64,000 nucleotides of DNA from Streptomyces clavifer (GTDB lineage: Bacteria > Actinomycetota > Actinomycetes > Streptomycetales > Streptomycetaceae). The translations under genes were made by a program, and so were the position numbers. Position 1 is the first letter of the stretch, and each line of letters opens with the position of its first letter. Under the pieces are notes generated by a model. The model saw only the letters and a list, made by a program, of their open reading frames with translations, searched no databases and was not told where the DNA came from. This document shows, in pieces, positions 1 to 7,565 of this stretch. The DNA lies in contig BMWJ01000018.1 of the NCBI GenBank assembly GCA_014651175.1, positions 1 through 64,000 on the forward strand. The letters run 5' to 3'.

Positions 1-121
1 CATCAAGACCGTCCCGGAGTCGAAGATCGTGGAGACCCTCATCGAGGAAGCCATGAAGATCGCGGACGGCATGGAGGAGGCGGGCGCCGCCTCCGGGGTC
101 CCGGCCGTGACCGTGAGCTGA
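1..121 (+). CDS. ispG: IspG (GcpE), 4-hydroxy-3-methylbut-2-enyl diphosphate synthase, C-terminal end only
   Basis: Only the last 39 codons are inside the window, read from base 2 to the TGA at 119-121. The visible tail ([20 protein letters not shown] and onwards) matches from memory the conserved C terminus of actinobacterial IspG, the iron-sulfur enzyme that makes HMBPP in the MEP isoprenoid pathway. The catalytic cysteines lie upstream, outside the window. In Streptomyces hopanoid clusters ispG sits after the squalene-hopene cyclase and hpnH genes and close to an aminotransferase like the next gene, which supports the call. The dxs gene often found between the two is not present here. Identity rests on a short tail. 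Confidence 0.75.
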   Translation, partial: IKTVPESKIVETLIEEAMKIADGMEEAGAASGVPAVTVS

Positions 122-233
122 ACCAGGACCGGGAAGGGGCCCGAACACGACGATGGGGAATCACCACGGGGCTCGGGACCGCAGGGCACCGAGCCGGTCA
201 CGGCACCGGAACGCGGCGAAGGGAGAGCGGGGA

Positions 234-1631
234 ATGAAGGACGACGGGCCCACGGGCTTCGACCTGGCACGGCTCCTCGCGGAACGCGGCGCCGAACGCT
301 ACGAGCTGCACACCCGGCACCTGAACCACCAACTGCCGCGCATGCTCCGCACGCTCGGCTTCGACAAGGTCTACGAGCGGGCCGAAGGCGCGTACTTCTG
401 GGACGCGGACGGCAACGACTACCTCGACATGCTCGCAGGCTTCGGCGTGATGGGGCTGGGCCGGCACCACCCCGTCGTGCGCAAGGCCCTGCACGACGTC
501 CTCGACGCCTCGCTCGCCGACCTCACACGCTTCGACTGCCAGCCGCTGCCCGGACTGCTGGCCGAGCGGCTGCTGGCGCACAGCCCGCACCTTGACCGGG
601 TCTTCTTCGGGAACAGCGGGACCGAGGCGGTCGAGACCGCGCTCAAGTTCGCCCGCTACGCCACCGGTAGGCGGCGCATCCTCTACTGCACCCACGCCTT
701 CCACGGACTGACCACCGGCTCGCTCTCGGTCAACGGCGAGTCCGGCTTCCGGGACGGCTTCGCACCCCTGCTCCCCGACACGGAGATCGCGCTCGGCGAC
801 CTCGACGCCCTGAGGCGCGAGCTGAAGCGCGGCGATGTGGCCGGTCTGGTCGTCGAGCCGATCCAGGGCAAGGGTGTCCATGCCGCGCCGCCCGGCTTCC
901 TGCGGGCGGCGCAGGAGCTGCTGCACCGGCACAAGGCGGTGCTCATCGCCGACGAGGTGCAGACCGGGCTCGGCAGGACCGGCGACTTCTACGCCTACCA
1001 GCACGAGGAGGGCGTCGAGCCCGATCTGGTCTGCGTGGCCAAGGCGCTGTCCGGCGGTTACGTGCCGGTCGGGGCGACGCTCGGCAAGGACTGGATCTTC
1101 AAGCGCGTCTACTCCTCCATGGACCGGGTCCTCGTCCACTCCGCGAGCTTCGGATCGAACGCCCAGGCCATGGCGGCCGGGCTCGCGGTGCTCGCCGTGA
1201 TGGAGGACGAGGAGACCGTCGCGAACGCCCGCCGCACCGGTGATCTCCTGCGGGAGCGGCTCGCGGCACTCGTCGGCCGCTACGAGCTGCTGCACGAGGT
1301 CCGGGGGCGGGGGCTGATGATCGGCATCGAGTTCGGCCGGCCCTCCTCGCTGAAGCTCCGCAGCCGCTGGACCATGCTGCAGGCGGCGCGGAAGGGCCTC
1401 TTCGCACAGATGGTCGTGGTCCCGCTGCTGCAGAGACACCGCATCCTCACGCAGGTGTCCGGAGACCACCTGGAGGTGATCAAGCTGATTCCGCCGCTGG
1501 TCATCGGGGAGCGGGAGGTGGACCGCTTCGTGACCGCTTTCAGCGCGGTCATGGACGACGCGCACGACGGGGGCGGGCTGATGTGGGACTTCGGCAGGAC
1601 CTTGGTGAAGCAGGCGGTGGCCAACCGCTGA
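234..1631 (+). CDS. Class-III PLP-dependent aminotransferase (hopanoid-cluster type)
   Basis: 465 residues, normal for class-III (ornithine/acetylornithine-like) aminotransferases. The ATG at 234 is chosen because a purine-rich GGGAGAGCGGGG lies just upstream; an in-frame start at 153 would add a low-complexity Arg-rich leader unlike the family. The family fold is visible: FFGNSGTEAVETALKFAR (PLP phosphate site), ADEVQTGLGRTG, and the Schiff-base lysine K270 in VAKALSGGYVPVG. It lies 112 bases after ispG on the same strand. By position it corresponds to the aminotransferase of hopanoid clusters (HpnO-like), proposed to aminate the bacteriohopanetetrol side chain to aminobacteriohopanetriol. 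The family is certain; the substrate is inferred from context. Confidence 0.85.
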   Translation: MKDDGPTGFDLARLLAERGAERYELHTRHLNHQLPRMLRTLGFDKVYERAEGAYFWDADGNDYLDMLAGFGVMGLGRHHPVVRKALHDVLDASLADLTRFDCQPLPGLLAERLLAHSPHLDRVFFGNSGTEAVETALKFARYATGRRRILYCTHAFHGLTTGSLSVNGESGFRDGFAPLLPDTEIALGDLDALRRELKRGDVAGLVVEPIQGKGVHAAPPGFLRAAQELLHRHKAVLIADEVQTGLGRTGDFYAYQHEEGVEPDLVCVAKALSGGYVPVGATLGKDWIFKRVYSSMDRVLVHSASFGSNAQAMAAGLAVLAVMEDEETVANARRTGDLLRERLAALVGRYELLHEVRGRGLMIGIEFGRPSSLKLRSRWTMLQAARKGLFAQMVVVPLLQRHRILTQVSGDHLEVIKLIPPLVIGEREVDRFVTAFSAVMDDAHDGGGLMWDFGRTLVKQAVANR

Positions 1632-1634
1632 GCT

Positions 1635-1671
1635 CTTGCCTCTGAGGTAAGAAATTTGCCCGAGAGGAAAG
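1635..1671 (+). promoter_or_regulatory. Tandem operator-like repeat upstream of the XRE-cupin gene
   Basis: Two related dyads lie exactly 20 bases apart between the aminotransferase stop and the regulator start. The first is CTTGCCTC-T-GAGGTAAG (1635-1651), arms matching 7 of 8. The second (1656-1671) keeps TTGCC, GAGG and AAG in the same register, 12 of 16 positions identical. A 20-base period puts both on one face of the helix, as expected for two repressor dimers. Autoregulation by the downstream HTH protein is inference. Confidence 0.45.
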
Positions 1672-1690
1672 ATCCTGGCTCAATGAATGT

Positions 1691-2359
1691 ATGAAACCTC
1701 CCGAAGGAGGGGTGGCCGACGATCTGCCGGGGGTCGCGCCGCGCCTGCGTGACCTGCGTCGCGACCGGGGCCTCACCCTGGAGACCGCCGCCGGGCGGGC
1801 GGGGCTCTCCCCGGCCCACCTCTCCCGGCTCGAGACGGGCCGAAGGCAGCCCTCGCTCCCCATGCTGCTCGGACTCGCCCGCATCTACGGTACGACGGTC
1901 TCCGCACTCCTCGGGGAGATGCCGCCCGAACGTGACGCGATCGTCCGCGGCGGTGCCGTCGGCGGAGGGGCGATCTCCCGCCCCGGAGTGGCCCCCTTCG
2001 AAGGGTCAGGCGGAGGCTTCGGCGGTGCCGAGGCCGACGGCTGGCTGTACCACCAGGCCGGCGCCTCGGGCCGTGCCATGCAGGCGCTGCGCGTCAGCGT
2101 CCCGTACGGGGCACAGAGTGATCTCGTACGCGTCCATCCCGGCGAGGAATGGCTGTACGTCCTCGACGGGCGGTTGCGGGTGACCCTGGGGGAGACCGTG
2201 CACGACCTCGGGCCCGGTGACAGCGCGCACTTCGACTCGCTCACCCCGCACCGGATCGCCGCCCTCGACCGGGGAGGCGTGCGGCTGCTCTTCGTCCACA
2301 CACTGCTGCAGAGTCCCGCAGCCGAGCTGTGCCTGGGCGGCGAGGTCCACCGGGTGTGA
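1691..2359 (+). CDS. XRE-family regulator with C-terminal cupin domain
   Basis: 222 residues. An N-terminal helix-turn-helix at about residues 18-75 (RLRDLRRDRGLTLETAAGRA, then AHLSRLETGRRQPS) is followed by a Gly-rich linker and a cupin-2 barrel at about 135-205, with HPGEEWLYVLDG, LGPGDSAHFDS and TPHRI supplying the metal/ligand pocket residues. This architecture is typical of one-component repressors that sense a small metabolite. It is the last regulatory gene of the hopanoid-like block, and homologues sit at the same place in other Streptomyces. The 59 bases before it hold two operator-like dyads, suggesting autoregulation. The effector is unknown. The ATG at 1691 has no strong ribosome binding site, so the start is moderately certain. 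Confidence 0.85.
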   Translation: MKPPEGGVADDLPGVAPRLRDLRRDRGLTLETAAGRAGLSPAHLSRLETGRRQPSLPMLLGLARIYGTTVSALLGEMPPERDAIVRGGAVGGGAISRPGVAPFEGSGGGFGGAEADGWLYHQAGASGRAMQALRVSVPYGAQSDLVRVHPGEEWLYVLDGRLRVTLGETVHDLGPGDSAHFDSLTPHRIAALDRGGVRLLFVHTLLQSPAAELCLGGEVHRV

Positions 2360-2430
2360 ACCCCGCCCGTCCCGATACCCCTCAGATCCTTCGTTCCCCT
2401 CGGCCCGAGCGGTCGAAAGAGAGGACTGTC

Positions 2431-2604
2431 ATGTCCGATTCAGCAGACTACGACCCGCTCACGCCCCGCAGGCAGAAAGGCACGGACACGCAGGAGCGGA
2501 AGATGCCCCGCGGTGTGGTCATCCGGCTCTTCGCGTACCTGGTGGCCGGGCACGTCATCGCGGCGTTCCTCTACGTCCTGTTCACCGTGGCGGGCAAGAG
2601 CTGA
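2431..2604 (+). CDS. Small single-pass membrane protein (DUF6126-like)
   Basis: 57 residues beginning at the ATG at 2431, preceded by GAAAGAGAGGACTGTC. The first half is charged and polar (MSDSADYDPLTPRRQKGTDT), then one membrane segment, VVIRLFAYLVAGHVIAAFLY, ends in a short positive tail. It follows the XRE-cupin gene by 71 bases on the same strand, and this pairing recurs at the end of Streptomyces hopanoid clusters. That points to a membrane-associated accessory role, but no activity is known. A longer in-frame start at 2329 overlaps the previous gene and has no better signal. Confidence 0.7.
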   Translation: MSDSADYDPLTPRRQKGTDTQERKMPRGVVIRLFAYLVAGHVIAAFLYVLFTVAGKS

Positions 2605-2674
2605 CCCGCCGGACGTGGCGGGGAGGGTCTGCCGCTCACGGTGGAGGTGGGGCCGGCTCGCCGGCGCCTCGGCC

Positions 2675-3484
2675 CTACGCGTCCTCGACGAGGCGCTCGC
2701 GCAGACGCTCGCGGGTGGCGGGCGTCAGCTTCAGGCCCTCGGTGAGGTAGCGCTCCGTGCCGCCCCAGGTCTCCTCGATCGCGGTGAACGCGGCGGCGAG
2801 GTAGTCGGGGTGCGCACCGAAGAGCGGATTGAGCAGCTCCATCACCTCGTCGGACACCCCCGCCGACGAGGTGTCGCTGCGCCGCACCTTGTAGCGGCGG
2901 TGCGCGTCGTTGGACTTCAGGTAGTCGGCCTCGATGGCCTCCTTCTCGACCCCGACCGCCAGCAGCGAGACCGCGATCGACAAGCCGGCCCGGTCCTTGC
3001 CCGCCGCGCAGTGCATCAGCGCGGGAACGCTGTCCTCGGCCAGCGCGTGCAGCACCCTGCTGTGCTCGGCCGTGCGGTCCGTGATGATGGACCGGTACGA
3101 GGCGATCATGCGGTCGCTGCCCCTGCCGTCGGCGAGGATCGAGCGCAGTTGCTGGATGTTCCCGTCACGCACGAGCCGCCAGAACTCGGCGCCGTCGGCG
3201 GGGTCGGAGAGCGGGATGCTGACGTTGCGGACGCCGGGCAGCTCCACGTCGAGGCCGTCGAGCTTGTGGTCCGCCGCGTTGCGGAAGTCGAAGACCGTGT
3301 GCAGCCCGAGGCCGGCGAGGAACGCGGCATCGGCCTCGGTGGCGTGCGCCAGGTGCCCGCTGCGGTAGAGGCGCCCGTGCCGCACCTTCCGGCCGTCCAC
3401 GGTCGGGAGCCCGCCCACGTCGCGGAAGTTGCGGACACCGGTCAGCTCGGTGTCGGTCGGCGGAACCTCTGGCAGCTGCGTCAC
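2675..3484 (-). CDS. Tyrosine-protein phosphatase (Tyr_phosphatase_3 family)
   Basis: 269 residues. The cysteine phosphatase P-loop is intact: H158-C159-AAGKD-R165 in ALMHCAAGKDRAGLSIA, i.e. HCX5R. N-terminal family motifs are also visible: GVRNFRDVGGLPT, GRLYRSGHL and TVFDFRNAADH. This fold covers tyrosine and lipid phosphatases of the MptpB/LipA type, so the substrate may be phosphoprotein or phosphoinositide. No signal peptide is visible, so it is probably cytoplasmic. It stands alone, divergent from the riboswitch-controlled peptidase gene. The start codon is the one just before TQLPEVPPTDTELTG. Confidence 0.88.
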   Translation of the reverse strand: MTQLPEVPPTDTELTGVRNFRDVGGLPTVDGRKVRHGRLYRSGHLAHATEADAAFLAGLGLHTVFDFRNAADHKLDGLDVELPGVRNVSIPLSDPADGAEFWRLVRDGNIQQLRSILADGRGSDRMIASYRSIITDRTAEHSRVLHALAEDSVPALMHCAAGKDRAGLSIAVSLLAVGVEKEAIEADYLKSNDAHRRYKVRRSDTSSAGVSDEVMELLNPLFGAHPDYLAAAFTAIEETWGGTERYLTEGLKLTPATRERLRERLVEDA

Positions 3485-3854
3485 AAGGACTCCTGAAGTG
3501 TCTGGCGTCGGCGCCTCTCGCCGACGAGGGCACGCTCGCGACGATACGACATGGATTCATCGGGCAACCGTCTCGGTCTTCGCCCCGCTTTCAGCCCGGT
3601 CCGAAAGGCAGAGAAATCGCGCCATGTCCGTATTGGTGCATTTAGCAGAACATGCCCCGCTTGTGCGGGAGATGGGTGGCGGCAGGTGAGCGGGATCATA
3701 TCCGTGACGGTGTGTGGCGGAACCACGGGCGGGTATTCCGGACGCCGCGCGGAAAGCCAAGATCCGTAATCCACGGAGTGTGACCGGAATTCCGGACGGG
3801 AAAGGAGGGGCGGATTCCGGTCCGCAACCGGCGGCTTGTTCCCGGCGTCCCGGC
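3485..3854. other. Intergenic region without a recognisable gene
   Basis: 370 bases between the divergent phosphatase gene and the c-di-AMP riboswitch. It should contain the promoters of both, but I could not assign -35/-10 boxes with confidence. Short open frames here show no codon bias or homology that I recognise. Confidence 0.5.
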
Positions 3855-4056
3855 TCGCCTACGGTCACGGTCAATCCGGACGGAACGCCTAATCCTGCCG
3901 CCGCCCGGAATCCGCACCGACCTACGTGTGGCAGGAGCGGGGGAACCAGGTAAGCCGCCGACCGGAGGGATCCGGGACGGCTCGGGGTTAAGTCGCGTCC
4001 AGCGCGGCCGGGCATCTCCAGCCCGAACCCGACAGCTCACCTCGCAGGCGCCGGAG
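3855..4056 (+). ncRNA. ydaO/yuaA-type c-di-AMP riboswitch
   Basis: The leader of the LysM-M23 gene carries the conserved blocks of actinobacterial ydaO elements in order: ACGGTCACGG near the 5' end, GGACGGAACGCC, GGCAGGAGCGGGGGAACCAG, CTCGGGGTTAAGTC, and the 3' AGCCCGAACCCGACAGCTCA followed by CTCGCAGGCGCCGGAGAGGA, which merges into the ribosome binding site. The class is known to bind c-di-AMP and usually switches expression off. In Streptomyces it precedes rpf and cell-wall hydrolase genes, exactly as here. The boundaries are approximate. Confidence 0.9.
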
Positions 4057-4067
4057 AGGACATCCCC

Positions 4068-5006
4068 ATGCCCGCAAAGGGTAAGCACCGTCGTACGAAG
4101 ACCGGCCCGATCTCCCGTGGCGTCCTCGCCGCAGGGACCGGCGGCGCCGTTCTCGCCCTTCCGCTGATCGGCGCCACCGGTGCGCACGCGGCGGAGCAGG
4201 CCGCTCCCGCCGCCAAGCCGGCGGCCGCGGCTGCGGCGCACAGCGCGCCCGCCGCCTCGGTGGCGAAGAAGCAGAGCGCGCCCAAGACCTACTCCGTGGT
4301 CTCGGGCGACTACCTGTCGAAGATCGCGGCCGACCAGAAGCTCAAGGGCGGCTGGGAGAAGCTGTACAAGGACAACCGCGACGTCGTCGGCGACAACCCG
4401 AGCCTGATCCTCCCGGGCATGAAGCTGACCCTCGGCGCCAAGGCGTCCGGCCCGGCGGTGCAGTCCGCGCCCAAGGCCGCGCCGTCCGAGGCCGCCCCCT
4501 CGAAGGCGGAGGCCACCCCCGAGGCGGCCGCTCCGGTCGAGAAGAAGACGACGGCCACCAACGCGTCCGACTCCTCCGCCGCTTCCGAGAGCAACAGCTC
4601 CGGCTGGACCTCCCCGGTCGCCGACGCCAACGTCACCACCCAGTACCGCGCCTCCGGCGCCAGCTGGTCCAGCGGCTACCACACGGGCTCCGACTTCCAG
4701 GCCGCCTCCGGCACGAGCGTCCGGTCCATCGGCCCGGGCACCGTGGTCTCGGCCGGCTGGAGCGGTTCGTACGGCAACGAGGTCGTCATCCAGCACAGCG
4801 ACGGGATGTACTCCCAGTACGCCCACCTGTCGTCGCTCGACGTCTCCGCCGGCCAGACCGTCACCGGCGGCCAGCAGATCGGCCTCTCCGGCTCCACCGG
4901 CAACTCCACCGGCCCGCACCTCCACTTCGAGGTCCGCACCGGCCCGAGCTACGGCTCGGACGTCGACCCGGTCGCCTACCTGCGCGCGCACGGCGTCTCC
5001 ATCTGA
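4068..5006 (+). CDS. Secreted LysM-M23 peptidoglycan endopeptidase
   Basis: 312 residues. A cationic N terminus and hydrophobic stretch (about 18-36), then an Ala-rich cleavage region around 38-43, indicate Sec export. One LysM domain (about 74-123, KTYSVVSGDYLSKIAADQKL) binds peptidoglycan, and an Ala/Glu/Lys-rich linker leads to a LytM-type M23 domain (about 180-305). The zinc site is complete: H205 and D209 in HTGSD, H253 in YAH, and H284/H286 in GPHLHFE. It should cleave peptide cross-bridges during growth or spore germination. The start at 4068 follows GGAGAGGA. Control is by the c-di-AMP riboswitch directly upstream, linking wall turnover to osmotic or potassium signalling. A strong terminator follows at 5161. 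Confidence 0.93.
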   Translation: MPAKGKHRRTKTGPISRGVLAAGTGGAVLALPLIGATGAHAAEQAAPAAKPAAAAAAHSAPAASVAKKQSAPKTYSVVSGDYLSKIAADQKLKGGWEKLYKDNRDVVGDNPSLILPGMKLTLGAKASGPAVQSAPKAAPSEAAPSKAEATPEAAAPVEKKTTATNASDSSAASESNSSGWTSPVADANVTTQYRASGASWSSGYHTGSDFQAASGTSVRSIGPGTVVSAGWSGSYGNEVVIQHSDGMYSQYAHLSSLDVSAGQTVTGGQQIGLSGSTGNSTGPHLHFEVRTGPSYGSDVDPVAYLRAHGVSI

Positions 5007-5160
5007 GGGGCGTCTCCGGGCGGGCGTCCTCCCGCGAGGCTCTCCAGCTGAAAGCCCTCGGGTGACGTCTCGATATGAGCGTCCCGATGTGGGCGTCTTC
5101 ATGTGAAGGCCTCCATGGGACACGGCCGTCGGTCGGCCCGAAAGTTCGACAGTTTGCCGG

Positions 5161-5198
5161 GAAGAGGGGCGGTGCGCGGCGGCGCACCGCCCCTCTTC
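5161..5198 (+). terminator. Strong hairpin terminator after the M23 gene
   Basis: A perfect inverted repeat with 17-base arms (5161-5177 and 5182-5198, GAAGAGGGGCGGTGCGC and its complement) around a 4-base loop, followed by TTATTCC. It separates the peptidase gene from the SGNH gene. Confidence 0.85.
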
Positions 5199-5302
5199 TT
5201 ATTCCGGCTTTACCAAAACCTGACCGGGTGGTCTTTCTCACCACCCGTCAACCCCCCATTGCGGTCGCGTAGGTCACATTCAAAGGTGCAGGATATGCAC
5301 TT

Positions 5303-6118
5303 GTGGCAGACGATTCGAGAAACACACGACGAGGCATCATCGGGTCGTACGCGGCGATCGGCGACAGTTTTACCGAGGGTGTCGGGGACCTGGGTCCGGA
5401 TGGGCGGCTCCTCGGCTGGGCGGACCGCTTCGCGGTTCTCCTCGCGGACCAGCTCCTGGTCCCCGGGGTCCCCGAAGGCCCGCACGGGAACTTCCGGTAC
5501 GCCAACCTCGCCGTACGCGGACGGCTCCTCGACCAGATAGTCGAGGAACAGGTCCCCCGCGCCAGGGAACTGGCACCGGATCTGGTGACCTTCTGCGCGG
5601 GCGGCAACGACATCATCCGGCCCGGCTCCGATCCGGACGACGTGGCCGAACGCTTCGAGCGCGCGGTCGCCGATCTGACGCAGTCCGTCGGCACCGTCAT
5701 GGTCACCACCGGCTTCGACACGCGGCATGTGCCGGTGCTCCGTCACCTGCGCGGCAAGATCGCCACGTACACAGCCCATGTCCGGTCCATCGCCGACCGC
5801 TACGACTGCCCGGTCCTGGACCTGTGGTCGCTGCGGTCCGTGCAGGACAGGCGCGCCTGGGACAACGACCGGCTGCATCTCTCGCCCGAGGGCCACACCC
5901 GGGTCGCGCTGCGCGCCGCCCAGGTCCTGGGACTCGACGTGCCGGCCGACCCCGACCAGATGTGGCCGCCGCAGGCCCAGCGCGGGACGCTCGAAGTGCG
6001 GCGCGACGACATCCACTGGGCACGTGAGTACCTGGTCCCGTGGATCGGACGACGCCTGCGCGGCGAGTCCTCCGGCGACCACGTCGAAGCCAAGCGCCCC
6101 GACCTGCTGCCGCTGTGA
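5303..6118 (+). CDS. SGNH/GDSL-type hydrolase
   Basis: 271 residues from a GTG at 5303. The blocks of the SGNH hydrolase family are all present: block I AAIGDSFTEGVGD with nucleophile S22, the oxyanion glycine at G71-R-G, block III GGND (100-103), and block V D189-x-x-H192 in DNDRLHLSPEGH. There is no export signal, so it is likely an intracellular esterase/acyl-hydrolase. The substrate cannot be told from sequence. The GNAT gene begins inside its stop codon (GTGA), so the two are probably translationally coupled. The start is set by codon use and by the conserved GSYAAIGDS beginning shortly after. Confidence 0.9.
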   Translation: MADDSRNTRRGIIGSYAAIGDSFTEGVGDLGPDGRLLGWADRFAVLLADQLLVPGVPEGPHGNFRYANLAVRGRLLDQIVEEQVPRARELAPDLVTFCAGGNDIIRPGSDPDDVAERFERAVADLTQSVGTVMVTTGFDTRHVPVLRHLRGKIATYTAHVRSIADRYDCPVLDLWSLRSVQDRRAWDNDRLHLSPEGHTRVALRAAQVLGLDVPADPDQMWPPQAQRGTLEVRRDDIHWAREYLVPWIGRRLRGESSGDHVEAKRPDLLPL

Positions 6119-6642
6119 GTTCCCGGACGACCGCCCGGCTCCCGGCGGCGGCCGCCTCGGAACGGACCGGTCCGCCGGGAGTACCGGAGTGGGAGCTGCG
6201 CGCCGCACGGGCCGATGACGTCGAGGCGGTCGCGGAGCTGCGGGCCGTCGTCATGCGCGCGGACCTCGAGCGCCTCGGACGCTACGACGAGCACCGCGTG
6301 CGGCAGCGGCTGCGGGACTCGTTCTCCACCCGGCACACTTCCCTCGTGATCGCCGGCGGCCGGTTCGCGGGATGCGTGACCGTCCGGCCCGCCGGCGACG
6401 GGAAGCTGCTGGAGCACTTCTACCTGGCCCCGCAGCACCAGGGCAGGGGGCTCGGATCCGCCGTTCTGCGTACCGTGCTGGAGGGCACCGACCGGGAAGG
6501 CGCGACCGTGCGTCTGACCGTCCTGCGCGGCAGCGCCGCACGCCGGCTCTACGAGCGGCAGGGATTCGTCGTGGAGGCCCAGGACCCGGTCGACGTCTTC
6601 ATGGTGCGCCCGGCGGGCCCGGTCACCGCTCCGCGAGCCTGA
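6115..6642 (+). CDS. GNAT-family N-acetyltransferase
   Basis: 175 residues, starting at a GTG that overlaps the preceding stop (GTGA at 6115-6118). The GNAT core is clear: WELRAARADDVEAVAELRAV (strand 1/helix 1), HFYLAPQHQGRGLGSAVLRT as the acetyl-CoA loop (QxxGxG/A), and VLRGSAARRLYERQGFVVEA as the C-terminal part. The substrate is unknown. The last 20 bases overlap the convergent STM4011 gene on the other strand, so no separate terminator lies between the two transcripts. Confidence 0.88.
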   Translation: MSSRTTARLPAAAASERTGPPGVPEWELRAARADDVEAVAELRAVVMRADLERLGRYDEHRVRQRLRDSFSTRHTSLVIAGGRFAGCVTVRPAGDGKLLEHFYLAPQHQGRGLGSAVLRTVLEGTDREGATVRLTVLRGSAARRLYERQGFVVEAQDPVDVFMVRPAGPVTAPRA

Positions 6643-7513
6643 CCGGCGACAGATCCAGGGTCTGCCGGCGCGCGGGGATCCGCTCCAGGACGCCGCCCGC
6701 GAAGACGTCGTACAGCGGCAGCGTCTCCAGGTGCACATAGCCGATGTGACAGTCGCACACGTCGGCCGGGCAGCCGCGTGGGCCGAGGGAGCGCCGGTAG
6801 CTGCCGTCGTAGAGGTTGCCCAGCTCGGCCCGGACGAAGTGGCAGCGCCGCACCGTACCCTCGCCGTCGACGGAGATGACGGACTCGCCCGTCCGGCAGG
6901 GCAGCCCGGCCGAGCTGTGCGGGTGCCTGCTGTAGGGGAAGAGAGGGTCGAGGGCCGTCCACCGGTCCGCCTCCGCGTCCGTATAGCTGTGCCCTTCGGC
7001 GGCGTTGATCCAGAGGTACACCTCGTCGGGCAGTGCGCCACGCAACCGCCGGGCCTCCTCCAGATGGTCGTCCAGCCCCACGACGCCGACGCTGTAGCGC
7101 ACTCCGAGGTCCGACAGCTCCCGGCATCTGCCGAGGAAGCGTTCGTACGGTGTCTGGCCCGGGTGGTACGTGCACCACAGGGCGACCTTGTCGCGCTCGG
7201 CGCCGGTCAGCCAGCCGGTACGGGCGCTGAGATTGGTCTGGATGGCGACCCGGCCCACGTGCGGCAGCTGCGACAGCTCCACGATCGCCCTCCGGTACCA
7301 GGACCGGACCAGCCCCTCGCCCCACGGAGTGAACAGCACCGACAGCCGGTCGCCCGTCTGCGCGGCGGCCCAGGCCGTGAACCGCTCCAGTGCCGCCCGG
7401 TCGGCGCGCAGCTGCTCGCCGCTGTCCCGCCGCTTGGCGAAGGGGCAGTAGGGGCAGTCGTAGTCGCACGAGGCCAGCGGGCCCCGGTACAGGATCGTCA
7501 GGTCCATGCTCAT
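6623..7513 (-). CDS. STM4011-family radical SAM protein
   Basis: 296 residues. The radical SAM cluster motif CxxxCxxC is close to the N terminus: C16, C20, C23 in ASCDYDCPYCPFAK. Further cysteines near the C terminus (LPCRTGE, RRCHFVRAE, GCPADVCDCHIGY) look like a SPASM-like auxiliary cluster region. It is the last gene of a six-gene minus-strand operon, 52 bases after STM4012. I recognise the family by name only: homologues lie in the Salmonella STM4011-4015 locus and in many actinobacteria, and the reaction is not known to me. The ATG at 7513 (MSMDL) is chosen for AGGGACC upstream; the second ATG at 7507 is possible. The 3' end overlaps the convergent GNAT gene. Confidence 0.85.
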   Translation of the reverse strand: MSMDLTILYRGPLASCDYDCPYCPFAKRRDSGEQLRADRAALERFTAWAAAQTGDRLSVLFTPWGEGLVRSWYRRAIVELSQLPHVGRVAIQTNLSARTGWLTGAERDKVALWCTYHPGQTPYERFLGRCRELSDLGVRYSVGVVGLDDHLEEARRLRGALPDEVYLWINAAEGHSYTDAEADRWTALDPLFPYSRHPHSSAGLPCRTGESVISVDGEGTVRRCHFVRAELGNLYDGSYRRSLGPRGCPADVCDCHIGYVHLETLPLYDVFAGGVLERIPARRQTLDLSPVRLAER

Positions 7514-7565
7514 CGGTCCCTGTTCGTCGGGTCCACCGTCGGGGTGTCCGTGCTCATCGGGCGGC

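Noticed and set aside
3696-5123. A 475-codon minus-strand frame covering the riboswitch and M23 gene
   Set aside because: Its translation is Gly/Arg/Ala repeats, and the other strand holds the riboswitch and a complete LysM-M23 protein.
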